Positions 50,563 through 59,683 of a DNA stretch of 64,000 bases are shown here, one piece after another; position 1 is the first letter of the stretch, and each line of letters begins with the position of its first letter. A program made the translations under genes and the position numbers. This DNA comes from an uncultured Eubacteriales bacterium (GTDB lineage: Bacteria > Bacillota > Clostridia > Oscillospirales > Acutalibacteraceae): assembly GCA_934444365.1 (NCBI GenBank), contig CAKSCM010000001.1, positions 1 through 64,000 on the forward strand, read 5' to 3'. Under the pieces are notes generated by a model. The model saw only the letters and a program-made list of their open reading frames with translations. It was not told where the DNA came from and ran no database searches.

Positions 50563-53031
50563 TTATACACCGAGTCTTGCCTGGCGCATAAGCTCCTCAT
50601 TGGTGTAGCTGTGCTTGGAAACATAGCCGGGGATGGGGAGAAGCTTTTCGTTTATGGCGTCGATCATCCAGCTGGCCTGCGGATAGAACTGCTCCTTGTA
50701 CTCGGAAGCAGGGGTGATCCAGTTGCGCGAACCGACAACAACAGGAGGTGCATCGAGATAATCGAAGGCAAGAGAGGTAATGTTCTGAGCCATATCGTTA
50801 AGGATATTGCCGCGGGTTACGGCGTCGCTCGCAAGGAGAATGCGGCCGGTCTTCTTAACCGATTCAACAACCTTCTCGTAATTGAACGGAACGACCGAAC
50901 GGGCATCGATAACCTCGGCCGAAATGCCGTATTTCTCGCGGAGCTGTTTTTCAGCCTCAAGAGCGGTGTAAAGGGTAGCGCCGATGGTGAGAATGGTAAC
51001 ATCTTTACCCTCGGTACGGATGGCGGGCTCGCCGAAGGGAACCTCATAATAACCCTCGGGAACGCCGTCCTTAACAAAGCGCTCGCCCATGTCGTAAAGC
51101 TGCTGGCTCTCGAAGAAGCAAACAGGATCGGTACCGTTAAGAGCGGTATTCATAAGACCCTTTGCATCGTACGGAGTAACAGGATATACAACCTTAAGTC
51201 CGGGAACGTGAGCGCAAAGTGCGGTCCAATCCTGGGAGTGCTGAGCACCGTATTTGAAGCCGACAGGTACACGGAGAACTACCGGCATCTTGAGTCCGCC
51301 GGCGCTCATTGCCTGCCATTTTGCCATCTGGTTGAATACCTCGTCGCCCGAGCAGACGATGAAGTCAGCATACATAAGCTCGGCTATAACGCGGCCGCCT
51401 GCCATGCCGTAGCCTACGGCGGAACCGACTATTGCGGATTCGGCGATGGGGGAGTTGAAGAGGCGATGATAGGGAAGAGCCTCGGTAAGACCGCGGTAAA
51501 CAGCGAAAGCGCCGTTCCAGTCACGTACATCCTCGCCATATGCAACGAGGGTAGGATCGGTGTAGAATTTATCCATAATGGCCTCGAAAAGACCGTCACG
51601 AACACTGTAAACTCTTGCCTTGGGCAGGAGGTTGCCGTCCTTGTCGTAAGCATAACGGGCAGCCTTGGCAATCTTCTTTACGCGCTCGTTTTCTGCCATC
51701 TTCTGACGGACCTCGCACTCGCGGTCGTCCATCTTCTCGATCTTCTGGTTGGAGAACATAACGTTCTCAATGTGGCCGGGATCCTTCTCGTAATCGGTGT
51801 AAGGAGCAATGTCAAGATCGCTTGCGAGCTCGAACATTCTGTGGTTGCGGTCGATTATTTCGTCTCTTACAGCCTCGACCTCTTTCTTGGTGGCTACCTT
51901 CGCGTCGATGATCTGCTTCGGGAATACCTTGAGCGGATCGAGCTCGGCCCACTCGTCAACCTCTTCCTTGGTACGATAGGACATAGCGTCGGAAGTGGAG
52001 TGGCCGGAAAGTCTGTAGGTAACTACATCAAGAAGAACCGGGCCCTTGCCCTCTTCAAGAAGCTTTCTCTTTCTGCGGTATGCGTCGATAACGGCAAGGG
52101 GATTCCAACCGTTGATACGCTCGGCATTGAGCTGATTCTTGGCTATGCAGCCGAGTCTTGCAAGATCGTCATACGCCATGGTCTCGCCCTTGGTCTGGCC
52201 GCCCATGCCGTAGTGGTTGTTGTTGAAGTTGTAGATGATGGGAAGTCCGCCCTTGTAGCCGTCCTCCCAGAGCTCGTTGAACTGATCCATAGCGGCGAAG
52301 TTCATCGACTCGTAAACAGGACCGCGGGCAGCAGCGCCGTCACCGGCGTTGGCTATAACAATACCCTTTTTCTTATTGCACTTTTTGTAAAGGGCAACAC
52401 CGGTAGCGATAGGACCGGAACCGCCGACTATGGCGTTGTTGGGGTAAATGCCGAAGGGGAGGAAGAAGGCGTGCATCGAGCCACCGAGGCCTCTCGAGAA
52501 GCCCATGTCCTTGGCAAAGAGCTCGCAGGTTATACCGAACATGAAGAAATCACGGGCGATATCCTTGGTGGTCTTGCCGGTGGAGTACTTCTTAATTACC
52601 TCGTAGTTTTTGCCGCCGTTGAACTCTTCCATTATCTTGATGAGCTCTTCGTCCGAAAGCTTGCGGATAGCGGAAAGACCCTTGGCTATAACCTCGTGAT
52701 GGCTGCGGTGGGTACCGAAAATAAAGTCATCAACACCGAGGGTGAAGGCCTGACCTACAGCGGTAGCTTCCTCACCGATAGCAAGGTGCGAAGGACCGGG
52801 ATAGGTGAACTTTTTGCCGTTGTATTCGCCCTGGAGCTTAATGCTCTGGAGCATCGACTCGAATTCACGGATTGCTACCATATCGGCATACATTCCGAGG
52901 AATTCTTCCTTGGTGAAGTTGTCCTTTTCGTCCTTAACGGTCTTGTTGTATTCGCAAACCGGAATATCCTTGAAGGATATAGTACGCTTTGCAAATTTGT
53001 CCTTGGGACTGACGTACATTGACTTAGGCAT
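50563..53031 (-). CDS. 2-oxoacid (pyruvate-type) dehydrogenase E1, fused alpha and beta subunits
   Basis: An 822-residue fusion of both E1 chains. The N-terminal alpha part has GLGGSMHAF and the thiamine-diphosphate motif from GDGAAARG to NFNNNHYG. The beta part begins around RVYSVRDGLFEAIMDKF, with VAYGEDVRDWNGAF, ESAIVGSAVGYGMAGGRVIAE and the C-terminal AEVIDARSVVPFNYEKV. It decarboxylates a 2-oxo acid and transfers the acyl group to the E2 lipoyl arm. Pyruvate or acetoin is likely. The join lies near residue 470. It is co-oriented with E3 and E2. Confidence 0.93.
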   Translation of the reverse strand: MPKSMYVSPKDKFAKRTISFKDIPVCEYNKTVKDEKDNFTKEEFLGMYADMVAIREFESMLQSIKLQGEYNGKKFTYPGPSHLAIGEEATAVGQAFTLGVDDFIFGTHRSHHEVIAKGLSAIRKLSDEELIKIMEEFNGGKNYEVIKKYSTGKTTKDIARDFFMFGITCELFAKDMGFSRGLGGSMHAFFLPFGIYPNNAIVGGSGPIATGVALYKKCNKKKGIVIANAGDGAAARGPVYESMNFAAMDQFNELWEDGYKGGLPIIYNFNNNHYGMGGQTKGETMAYDDLARLGCIAKNQLNAERINGWNPLAVIDAYRRKRKLLEEGKGPVLLDVVTYRLSGHSTSDAMSYRTKEEVDEWAELDPLKVFPKQIIDAKVATKKEVEAVRDEIIDRNHRMFELASDLDIAPYTDYEKDPGHIENVMFSNQKIEKMDDRECEVRQKMAENERVKKIAKAARYAYDKDGNLLPKARVYSVRDGLFEAIMDKFYTDPTLVAYGEDVRDWNGAFAVYRGLTEALPYHRLFNSPIAESAIVGSAVGYGMAGGRVIAELMYADFIVCSGDEVFNQMAKWQAMSAGGLKMPVVLRVPVGFKYGAQHSQDWTALCAHVPGLKVVYPVTPYDAKGLMNTALNGTDPVCFFESQQLYDMGERFVKDGVPEGYYEVPFGEPAIRTEGKDVTILTIGATLYTALEAEKQLREKYGISAEVIDARSVVPFNYEKVVESVKKTGRILLASDAVTRGNILNDMAQNITSLAFDYLDAPPVVVGSRNWITPASEYKEQFYPQASWMIDAINEKLLPIPGYVSKHSYTNEELMRQARLGV

Positions 53032-53127
53032 ATTATATTTCTCCTTAATTTGAATTTAACGCTCAGTATGCCACGCCCGAAACACGATTAAATATCCCTG
53101 GAACGGCATATAAGAGCTGATTGTCAA

Positions 53128-54492
53128 TTACTCAAAAAGCGCCTCGCGTATTACCTCGCAAACGGTGGGATGCGGGAATACGACCTCTTTGATATTGTCA
53201 AGCTTCATTTCGGTTTCGATCATCATAGCGGCGCCGTAAATGATTTCGGAGGCATAGTTGGCTATCATGTGAACACCTATAAGACGGTCGTACTTTTTGT
53301 CGACAATGAGCTTGCAGATTCCGTCGCCGCCCTCATTTTCGGCAAGATATCTGCCCGAATAGAGCATGGAAACGGTTTTAACCTCAACATCAAGACCCTT
53401 CGCCTTGGCCGACTCCTCGGTTTCGCCGACCGAACCGACCTCGGGATTGGTGTATATAACGCTCGGAATGGCGTTGTAGCGCATGCGGTCGCGTTTGCCG
53501 AGAATGTTGTTTACAGCAACCTCACCCTCGCGATAAGCGGTGTGAGCGAGCATTATCTTGCCGTTTACATCGCCTGCTGCATAAAGACCGGCAACATTGG
53601 TCTTCATGAATTCGTCGGTGATTATTGCTCCGCGGTCAAGGGCAACATTCAGATTCTCAAGACCGTAACCCTGAGTAACGGCACGGCGGCCGATAGAGCA
53701 AAGCACCTTGTCGGCCTTGACCGACTGGGTTTTGCCGTCCTCTTCGAAGGTAACCTTACCGTCACCGACAGCCGTTACCTTGCAGCCGAGCTTAAAGTCA
53801 ACACCCTTTTTGGTGTAGTTGCCGAGAAGAATCTTGCTTATTCCCTTGTCGGTCGGACCGGCAATGTGGTCAAGCATTTCTATAACGGTAACATGGCTGC
53901 CTACCGAGTTGAAGTAGGAGGCCATCTCAAGACCGATAACGCCGCCGCCGATGACGACGAGCTCGCCCGGGATCTCGGTGAGATCGAGAATCTCGCGGTT
54001 GGTCATGACAAATCCGGTTTCAAGATTCTCTCTGAGACCGGGGATAGGAGGAACAACAGGCATTGAACCGGTTGCAATAAGCATCTGCTTGCCGGTGTAA
54101 ACCTCGCCGCCGGCCTTTACGTTAAAGCCGTTTTCATCGCGGCCTTCGATGTAACCCTCTGCGTCAACAACCTTTACCTTGGCCTTTTTCATTTTTGAGC
54201 CGATGCCCGAAACGAGGGTCTTTACGACCCTGTTTTTACGCTCGATGACCTTTTTCTGGTCGATCGAAGCGCCGGTAACGGTAACGCCGTAAAGGTCGCC
54301 GTGATGGGCGTAATCGAAGATTTTTCCGCTGTAAAGAAGCGACTTCGAGGGGATGCAGCCTTCGTTGAGGCAAACGCCGCCGAGAGCGCGTTTCTCGATT
54401 ACAACGGTTTTGAGACCGGCTTTGCCGGCTCTTTCGGCAGCGTTGTATCCCGCAGGACCGCCGCCGAGAACTATAAGATCATAAATTTCCAT
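53128..54492 (-). CDS. lpdA: dihydrolipoyl dehydrogenase (E3)
   Basis: A 454-residue flavoprotein that reoxidises the lipoyl arm of E2 with NAD. The FAD motif is VLGGGPAGYNAAE and the redox disulfide is GGVCLNEGCIPSKSLL. The NAD loop is VVIGGGVIGLEMASYF, and the C-terminal interface catalytic His-Glu pair is HPTVCEVIRE. It has no fused lipoyl domain. AAGGAGTCG precedes the ATG. Confidence 0.97.
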   Translation of the reverse strand: MEIYDLIVLGGGPAGYNAAERAGKAGLKTVVIEKRALGGVCLNEGCIPSKSLLYSGKIFDYAHHGDLYGVTVTGASIDQKKVIERKNRVVKTLVSGIGSKMKKAKVKVVDAEGYIEGRDENGFNVKAGGEVYTGKQMLIATGSMPVVPPIPGLRENLETGFVMTNREILDLTEIPGELVVIGGGVIGLEMASYFNSVGSHVTVIEMLDHIAGPTDKGISKILLGNYTKKGVDFKLGCKVTAVGDGKVTFEEDGKTQSVKADKVLCSIGRRAVTQGYGLENLNVALDRGAIITDEFMKTNVAGLYAAGDVNGKIMLAHTAYREGEVAVNNILGKRDRMRYNAIPSVIYTNPEVGSVGETEESAKAKGLDVEVKTVSMLYSGRYLAENEGGDGICKLIVDKKYDRLIGVHMIANYASEIIYGAAMMIETEMKLDNIKEVVFPHPTVCEVIREALFE

Positions 54493-54506
54493 TTTGGTAC
54501 GACTCC

Positions 54507-55853
54507 TTACTTGCTCAGAAGCATGGTGAAGTTCTCAAGGTTAGTTTTAAGATCCTTGAGGAATCTTGAAGCAGGACCGCCGTCAACAGCGCGATGATCG
54601 TAAGTGAGGGAGAGACCCATTGCAGGATAGGTCTTGATCTCACCGTTTACCTCACGGATGCGGGTTGTAATGGTGTCAACACCGAGAATTGCAGTCTGCG
54701 GAGTGTTGATAACCGGAGTAAAGCTCTCAATACCGAAGGAACCGAGGTTCGATACGGTGAAGGAAGCGCCCTGAAGCATGTCGGGTGTTGCAGCGCCCTT
54801 CTGGCAGGTCGAAGCAAGGCTCTTTGCTTCCTTGGATATCTCGTTAAGAGACTTGAGGTTTGCGTTGTGAAGGGTCGGAACAAGCAGTCCGCGCTCGGTA
54901 TCAACGGCAATTCCGAGATTTACGTTGGTGAAGTATCTCATGGTGTCGCCGTTAAGAAGGTGAGCGTTGAGTGCCTTATGCTGGGCGTCGGCCAACGTAC
55001 GGGAAACGGCATAAAGAATGATGTCGTTGAGGGTGATGTTGGCAAGTCCCATAGCCTCGGCATTGGCTTTGACCTTCTTGCGGAAAGCCATGATCTCGGT
55101 GGCGTCGAAGGAGGTGGTATGGGTGAGCTGAGCAGCGGTGGACAGGGAGGATACCATCTGTTTTGCAATGGTCTTGCGGATGGTGGGCATCTTCTCGTCG
55201 ACATACTCGGCAACGGGAGTAGCGTCGGTCTTCGCGGCGGCAGCGGCTGAGCCGATGTCGGATACCGAGAATTTTCCGCCGATTCCGGTACCGCCGTTTC
55301 CGGCAAATTCACCGGCAGCGGCATATGTGGCGCTCGGGCCGTTCTCTATAAGGGTACGAACGTCGCGCTCGATTATTCTGCCTTCGGGTCCGGTTGGGGT
55401 TGCATATTTTGCGTCAACTCCGGTTTTTGCGGCGAGGGCTCTGGCTCGGGGAGATACGCCGATGAATCCGTCAGCCGAACGCTCGGCGGTCGATGCAGCG
55501 GGAGCAGCCTTTACCTCGGTTGCCGGTGCAGCAGCCTCAGCCTTTTGAGCTTCAGCCGGTGCGGCAGCTTCGGCGGGAGCCGAATCGGCAGGTCTGAATT
55601 CGTCGGTGCTTTCACCGGGGTTTCCGATAACACAGACGTTGGTCATTGTTTTTACGTCGGCGTCCTCGTCAAAAAAGATGTCGAGCATAACGCCGTCGAC
55701 AGGGGACTCTTCGTCAAGAGTGGACTTGTCCGTTTCGTAGGTGAACAGAACGTCGCCCTTTTTGACTTCATCGCCCTTTTTCTTGTGCCAGGTCGTCAGG
55801 ATACAGCTTTCAACCGTAATACCGACGTTAGGCATCATAATAGGTGTTGCCAT
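54507..55853 (-). CDS. dihydrolipoamide acyltransferase (E2)
   Basis: A 448-residue E2. One N-terminal lipoyl domain has the modified lysine in ETDKSTLDE. An Ala/Glu-rich linker leads to a peripheral E1/E3-binding domain (GVSPRARALAAKTGVD), and the C-terminal acyltransferase core carries the catalytic HxxxDG as YDHRAVDGG. It forms the multimeric core of the dehydrogenase complex. First gene of the operon E2-E3-E1-lplA, 49 bases after the DeoR regulator, with GGAGGAAA before its ATG. Confidence 0.96.
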   Translation of the reverse strand: MATPIMMPNVGITVESCILTTWHKKKGDEVKKGDVLFTYETDKSTLDEESPVDGVMLDIFFDEDADVKTMTNVCVIGNPGESTDEFRPADSAPAEAAAPAEAQKAEAAAPATEVKAAPAASTAERSADGFIGVSPRARALAAKTGVDAKYATPTGPEGRIIERDVRTLIENGPSATYAAAGEFAGNGGTGIGGKFSVSDIGSAAAAAKTDATPVAEYVDEKMPTIRKTIAKQMVSSLSTAAQLTHTTSFDATEIMAFRKKVKANAEAMGLANITLNDIILYAVSRTLADAQHKALNAHLLNGDTMRYFTNVNLGIAVDTERGLLVPTLHNANLKSLNEISKEAKSLASTCQKGAATPDMLQGASFTVSNLGSFGIESFTPVINTPQTAILGVDTITTRIREVNGEIKTYPAMGLSLTYDHRAVDGGPASRFLKDLKTNLENFTMLLSK

Positions 55854-55902
55854 GTATATTTCCTCCTAAATTAATGTGTAATATATAATGTAACAGCAGT
55901 GG

Positions 55903-56676
55903 TCAGTCAAGCTGCCATACCGTTTTTACACAGTGCTTCTTCGTAAGCGAGAGTACCTCGTCGCCAGGAAATTGATTGGTTATTATAACGTCAATATCCT
56001 CAAAGTTGGCAAAGGTGTACGGCATGCTTTTTTCAAACTTGCTGTTATCAACCATGATTATAACCTGTTTTGCTTTTTTTATAATGCTCTTTTTTAGTTC
56101 GCTGTCGCTGTAGTTTCCGCATGTAAAGCCGCTTTCGGGAGAAAAGGCCGAAGCCACCATAAGCGCCGTATCGAAATTAAGGTCGTTTATAAAACTGTTC
56201 GACTGCATACCCGAGACCGAAAGAGTGGCACGGTTTAAAAGCCCGCCGATGAGAGTAACGGTGGGCTTATAGCGCTTGGATATTTCGAGAGCTATATTGG
56301 GAGCGCTCGTAAGAATAGAAAAATTGAGATCGGGCAATATACGGGCAAGACTCATAGCGGTCGAACCCGAATCAAGAAATATTGAACGTCCGGTCTCAAT
56401 ATATTTTAAGGCTATACGTGATATTTTGTCCTTAGCTTCGTGATTTTTTACTGCACGCAGGGCATAAACGTCTTCGTGGTCGTGCGAACCTATATTTTTA
56501 ATGTAACGCGCGCCCCCGCGTATGCGTACGACTTCGCCGAGTTTTTCGAAAAATTCAAGGTCGCGGCGCAAGGTCATGCTCGAAACGTCGGGAAAACGTA
56601 TCTCAAGCTCCTTTAGCAACACAACACCGTTTTTGCGCAAGAGATCAAGTATTTGCTCTCTACGGCTGAAACTCAT
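55903..56676 (-). CDS. DeoR-family transcriptional regulator
   Basis: A 257-residue repressor. The N-terminal helix-turn-helix has REQILDLLRKNGVVLLKELEIRF then MTLRRDLEFFEKLGEVVRIRGGA. The C-terminal phosphosugar-binding domain has RSIFLDSGSTAMSLARIL and VDNSKFEKS. The ATG at 56676 follows AGGGTG. It lies directly upstream of the dehydrogenase operon on the same strand, so it may regulate that operon as well as itself. The ligand is unknown. Confidence 0.92.
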   Translation of the reverse strand: MSFSRREQILDLLRKNGVVLLKELEIRFPDVSSMTLRRDLEFFEKLGEVVRIRGGARYIKNIGSHDHEDVYALRAVKNHEAKDKISRIALKYIETGRSIFLDSGSTAMSLARILPDLNFSILTSAPNIALEISKRYKPTVTLIGGLLNRATLSVSGMQSNSFINDLNFDTALMVASAFSPESGFTCGNYSDSELKKSIIKKAKQVIIMVDNSKFEKSMPYTFANFEDIDVIITNQFPGDEVLSLTKKHCVKTVWQLD

Positions 56677-56708
56677 AATGCACCCTGCTTTCAATTTGTG
56701 TTAAAAAA

Positions 56709-56774
56709 GTGTTATTAATTAACACGAGTTAACATTCACCGTGTAAATTATAACATAAAAACCCAATAAGTCAA
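56709..56774 (-). promoter_or_regulatory. promoter and palindromic operator of the DeoR gene
   Basis: On the minus strand TTGACT (56774-56769) and TATAAT (56752-56747) are 16 bases apart. Just downstream lies GTGTTATTAATTAACAC (56709-56725), a perfect 6-5-6 inverted repeat, with a further half-site GTTAAC next to it. The location at the start of the transcript fits autorepression by the DeoR protein. The rest of the gap to 57009 holds only the next promoter. Confidence 0.6.
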
Positions 56775-56933
56775 CATGCAAAGCGTTATTTTTTTAATTC
56801 GTAAGTACTGTTTTATACGACGCAAAAATGATATTTATTTTTGTTTAAAATGACATTTGCCAAAAACGATTATCGATTGGTTTTAGCATGATGAAAAAGA
56901 AAAAAATGTTAATAAAAAAAGCACAAAAAAAGA

Positions 56934-56962
56934 TTGAAAAACCGAATTTTTTGTGTTATACT
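56934..56962 (+). promoter_or_regulatory. promoter of the first GxGYxYP gene
   Basis: TTGAAA (56934-56939) and TATACT (56957-56962) are 17 bases apart, 46 bases before the TTG start. Confidence 0.6.
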
Positions 56963-56999
56963 CAGTCAAACAGACAGGGTCTGTTGAACATAATAGGGA

Positions 57000-57249
57000 G
57001 GGATAGAATTGAAAAAACTGCTTTGTTTCTGCTTGGTGCTGCTTTTTGCGGTAACGGCCGTGTTGCCTGCAGTCGGCGCCGATGAAGCAAAAACAAAAAC
57101 AAAAACACTCGGCGATGTTAACGGCGACGGTAATATCACTGCAAACGACGCGCTTTTGACATTGCAGCAGTCGGTAGGAAAAACCGACCTCGGCAGCGGA
57201 GTCAGCTGGTGGGCGGCCAATGCCGACGGTAATGAGGTTATAAACGCCA
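57000..57249 (+). repeat. 250-bp exact repeat, copy 1
   Basis: This block covers the ribosome site, start codon, signal peptide and most of the dockerin repeats of the first GxGYxYP gene. It is identical base for base to 59434-59683, after which the two genes diverge. Confidence 0.93.
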
Positions 57250-59255
57250 ACGACGCACTTCTTATTTTACAGAAGTCGGTCGGAAAGACCGAGCTTAACG
57301 ACCCGATTCTCACAGACTATGCTGATTACGAATACCGTTATGTCGAACCTGTCGGGCTTACGAAGAATACTATATATATGATTTCTTCCGGAAGCTGCTT
57401 TAAGGATGCGGACACCGGTCGTAATCACGACATGACCAGGCTCGGTGTTTGCATACAGGGTCTTATAAACCGCAACAATGATAAGCATAATGTTGCCGTT
57501 AACATTAAGCTTGACGACACCGACGATTTCTGGCTTAAATTTATGCAGGAAGAGGGCGCAACCTACGATTCCGCCAAATACAGCCAGACGAGAGTATCGT
57601 CTAAAAATGCGTTTTTTGAGGTCTTTGGCGAATTTATAAAGGCCTGCGGAATAATTGCGTGGGATCCCGACGTTCCCTCAACCGCTAATGTAGCATCGAC
57701 TATATGCGGCCTTTACAATTATCTGCCGGTACAGTATTCGACAAATGAAGACAGCCTTTACATGATCCTTACAAGGGATTACGGCGTAGAGGTAAAGATG
57801 AGCCTTGTCGGAATGTTCGGCGAGGCAAAGCTCGGTACCAAAATAAAGGGTACCGACATTGCCAGTACCGGATCGGCTAAATGCGACGCTTATATGTGGG
57901 CTATCGAGAAGTATATGGAGCAGACCAATCCTGAACTTCTCGCTTATACCCCCGACGGAGCGGTTGCGGTTGCCTCCAACTGGCTTGCCCAGCGCGGCGA
58001 TGCGGGCACGGCGAGAACCTGCGGAATACCGAACCATGACTATTTTATAGCCCGTCAGTGCTTCTTCTTTGACCTTACTTCCTACGGCGGAGAAGCTCCG
58101 TGCGACGATCCCGATCAGCCTCTCGGAACCGACCGCGAGACCCTTAAGGCCATGCTGCTTAAGCGCTATAATATGACCGGCGGTCTTTGGGGAATGGCTT
58201 TGGGCTTTCCGCCATGGCATCTTAAATACACAAGGCATATCAGTACGGATTATCATATGGACCCGGCCCGTCTTGAGTGGCACTTCGTTGAGACCGTTAC
58301 CGCTTACAACGTTGGTATAGAGGCCGATGCAGCCCATCCTTGCTGGATGTCGAACGCCTCTCTTTACTATAAGTATCAGATGCGTTATCAACCCAAGGGC
58401 AACACCGTTGCCAAGAGCGAGACATATGATCCCGAAGCCTATTACTACACCGTAGTTTGGACGGGTGACTTCGATTGCTCGCCCTGGATGAAGCTTCGTG
58501 TTCCCTCTCAATGGGCGAACGACGACCAGCGCGGTACTGTAGCTATGACCTATGGTTACAATGTCAACCTTTCGCAGCGTATACCCATGGCTTTCGACTA
58601 CATTTTCTCACAGCAGACCGATAACGACTATCTGGTCGGCGGCGAGGGAATGGGTTATACCTTCCCCTCGGCTCTCTGGCAGGGCTTCAAGGGTAAGGAG
58701 GCAACGAGCGAAACCGGTCCCAGCGGCTATTACGGTACTACCAATGATTCACAGAGCATACGTTATCTTGCCGACGGCGGCGATGATTACTACAACTACG
58801 CAAAACCCTTCTTTGACAGGCTCGGTATAACCGCATCTGCACGTCTTATAAACGGTTTTAATGTAATTGACGCGAAATCGCTTGCCATGCTCGAGAAGCT
58901 TTCGCCCGGCGGAGTTTTCGTTCAGGCTTCTACTGCAGGCTCTGAGGATATAAGACGTTACGGCGACCTTATAACCATGCGCATATCTGACATGGGCGGC
59001 GATAATGCTCATGATAAGGCTTTGTGGCTGTATTCACAGCTACGCAAGTCCAAGAGCAAGTTTGTTGCTTTCGGCTATTGCGACAACAATACCAATTACG
59101 GTACGCCGACGCAGTTTAAGGAGATGCTCGCGGAGATGGATTCTTTAGCACAGCTTCGCGATCCGAATCACAAGTATAAATACCTTGATGTCAATACCTT
59201 TGTTGATGTCGTAAAGCAGTCCGGTAAGGGATATATTTATAATACCGGCGAATAA
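57009..59255 (+). CDS. secreted dockerin-GxGYxYP protein 1 (putative glycoside hydrolase-like)
   Basis: A 748-residue exported protein. A signal peptide (LLCFCLVLLFAVTAVLPAVGA) is followed by two dockerin-type calcium repeats (DVNGDGNITANDALLTLQ; then ANADGNEVINANDALLILQ, whose first Asp is replaced). The body carries the GxGYxYP-type motif GGEGMGYTFPSALW near residue 550, as in a family of putative glycoside hydrolases with no proven activity. The start is a TTG 7-8 bases after GGGAGGG. An N-terminal dockerin could anchor it to a cohesin scaffold, though none is in the window. The next gene is a paralogue. Confidence 0.8.
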   Translation: MKKLLCFCLVLLFAVTAVLPAVGADEAKTKTKTLGDVNGDGNITANDALLTLQQSVGKTDLGSGVSWWAANADGNEVINANDALLILQKSVGKTELNDPILTDYADYEYRYVEPVGLTKNTIYMISSGSCFKDADTGRNHDMTRLGVCIQGLINRNNDKHNVAVNIKLDDTDDFWLKFMQEEGATYDSAKYSQTRVSSKNAFFEVFGEFIKACGIIAWDPDVPSTANVASTICGLYNYLPVQYSTNEDSLYMILTRDYGVEVKMSLVGMFGEAKLGTKIKGTDIASTGSAKCDAYMWAIEKYMEQTNPELLAYTPDGAVAVASNWLAQRGDAGTARTCGIPNHDYFIARQCFFFDLTSYGGEAPCDDPDQPLGTDRETLKAMLLKRYNMTGGLWGMALGFPPWHLKYTRHISTDYHMDPARLEWHFVETVTAYNVGIEADAAHPCWMSNASLYYKYQMRYQPKGNTVAKSETYDPEAYYYTVVWTGDFDCSPWMKLRVPSQWANDDQRGTVAMTYGYNVNLSQRIPMAFDYIFSQQTDNDYLVGGEGMGYTFPSALWQGFKGKEATSETGPSGYYGTTNDSQSIRYLADGGDDYYNYAKPFFDRLGITASARLINGFNVIDAKSLAMLEKLSPGGVFVQASTAGSEDIRRYGDLITMRISDMGGDNAHDKALWLYSQLRKSKSKFVAFGYCDNNTNYGTPTQFKEMLAEMDSLAQLRDPNHKYKYLDVNTFVDVVKQSGKGYIYNTGE

Positions 59256-59272
59256 CCTTTAAGTTTTACAAA

Positions 59273-59311
59273 GGCTCGGATACATTTTTGTGTATCCGGG
59301 CTCTTTTTTTG
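59273..59311 (+). terminator. terminator after GxGYxYP gene 1
   Basis: GGCTCGGATACA pairs with TGTATCCGGGCTC (with a small mismatch) across a TTTTTG loop and is followed by seven T residues. Confidence 0.85.
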
Positions 59312-59369
59312 TTTTAAATAAGTCTGTATACACCATGAGCATCGTTTATTGAAAATTGATGAAAACGCA

Positions 59370-59398
59370 TTGAAAAAGCGATATTTTTATGCTATAAT
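59370..59398 (+). promoter_or_regulatory. promoter of the second GxGYxYP gene
   Basis: TTGAAA (59370-59375) and TATAAT (59393-59398) are 17 bases apart, 44 bases before the TTG start. The sequence differs from the promoter of the first copy, so the paralogues may be expressed differently. Confidence 0.65.
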
Positions 59399-59433
59399 GA
59401 CTTGTGTGATTTGTTTGTTTTTTGTTTTCAGGG

Positions 59434-59683
59434 GGGATAGAATTGAAAAAACTGCTTTGTTTCTGCTTGGTGCTGCTTTTTGCGGTAACGGCCGTGTTGC
59501 CTGCAGTCGGCGCCGATGAAGCAAAAACAAAAACAAAAACACTCGGCGATGTTAACGGCGACGGTAATATCACTGCAAACGACGCGCTTTTGACATTGCA
59601 GCAGTCGGTAGGAAAAACCGACCTCGGCAGCGGAGTCAGCTGGTGGGCGGCCAATGCCGACGGTAATGAGGTTATAAACGCCA
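59434..59683 (+). repeat. 250-bp exact repeat, copy 2
   Basis: Identical to 57000-57249 with a constant offset of 2434 bases. The first mismatch is A to G at 59684, changing an Asn codon to Ser in the second dockerin loop. Confidence 0.93.

Noticed and set aside
50611..53022. 803-codon open frame antisense to the E1 fusion gene
   Set aside because: The opposite strand encodes a clear E1 protein with cofactor motifs; the antisense frame is open only because of codon bias and shows no domain, and it lacks a ribosome site.
53170..54066. 298-codon plus-strand frame over lpdA
   Set aside because: Antisense shadow of dihydrolipoyl dehydrogenase, whose disulfide and nucleotide motifs are intact.
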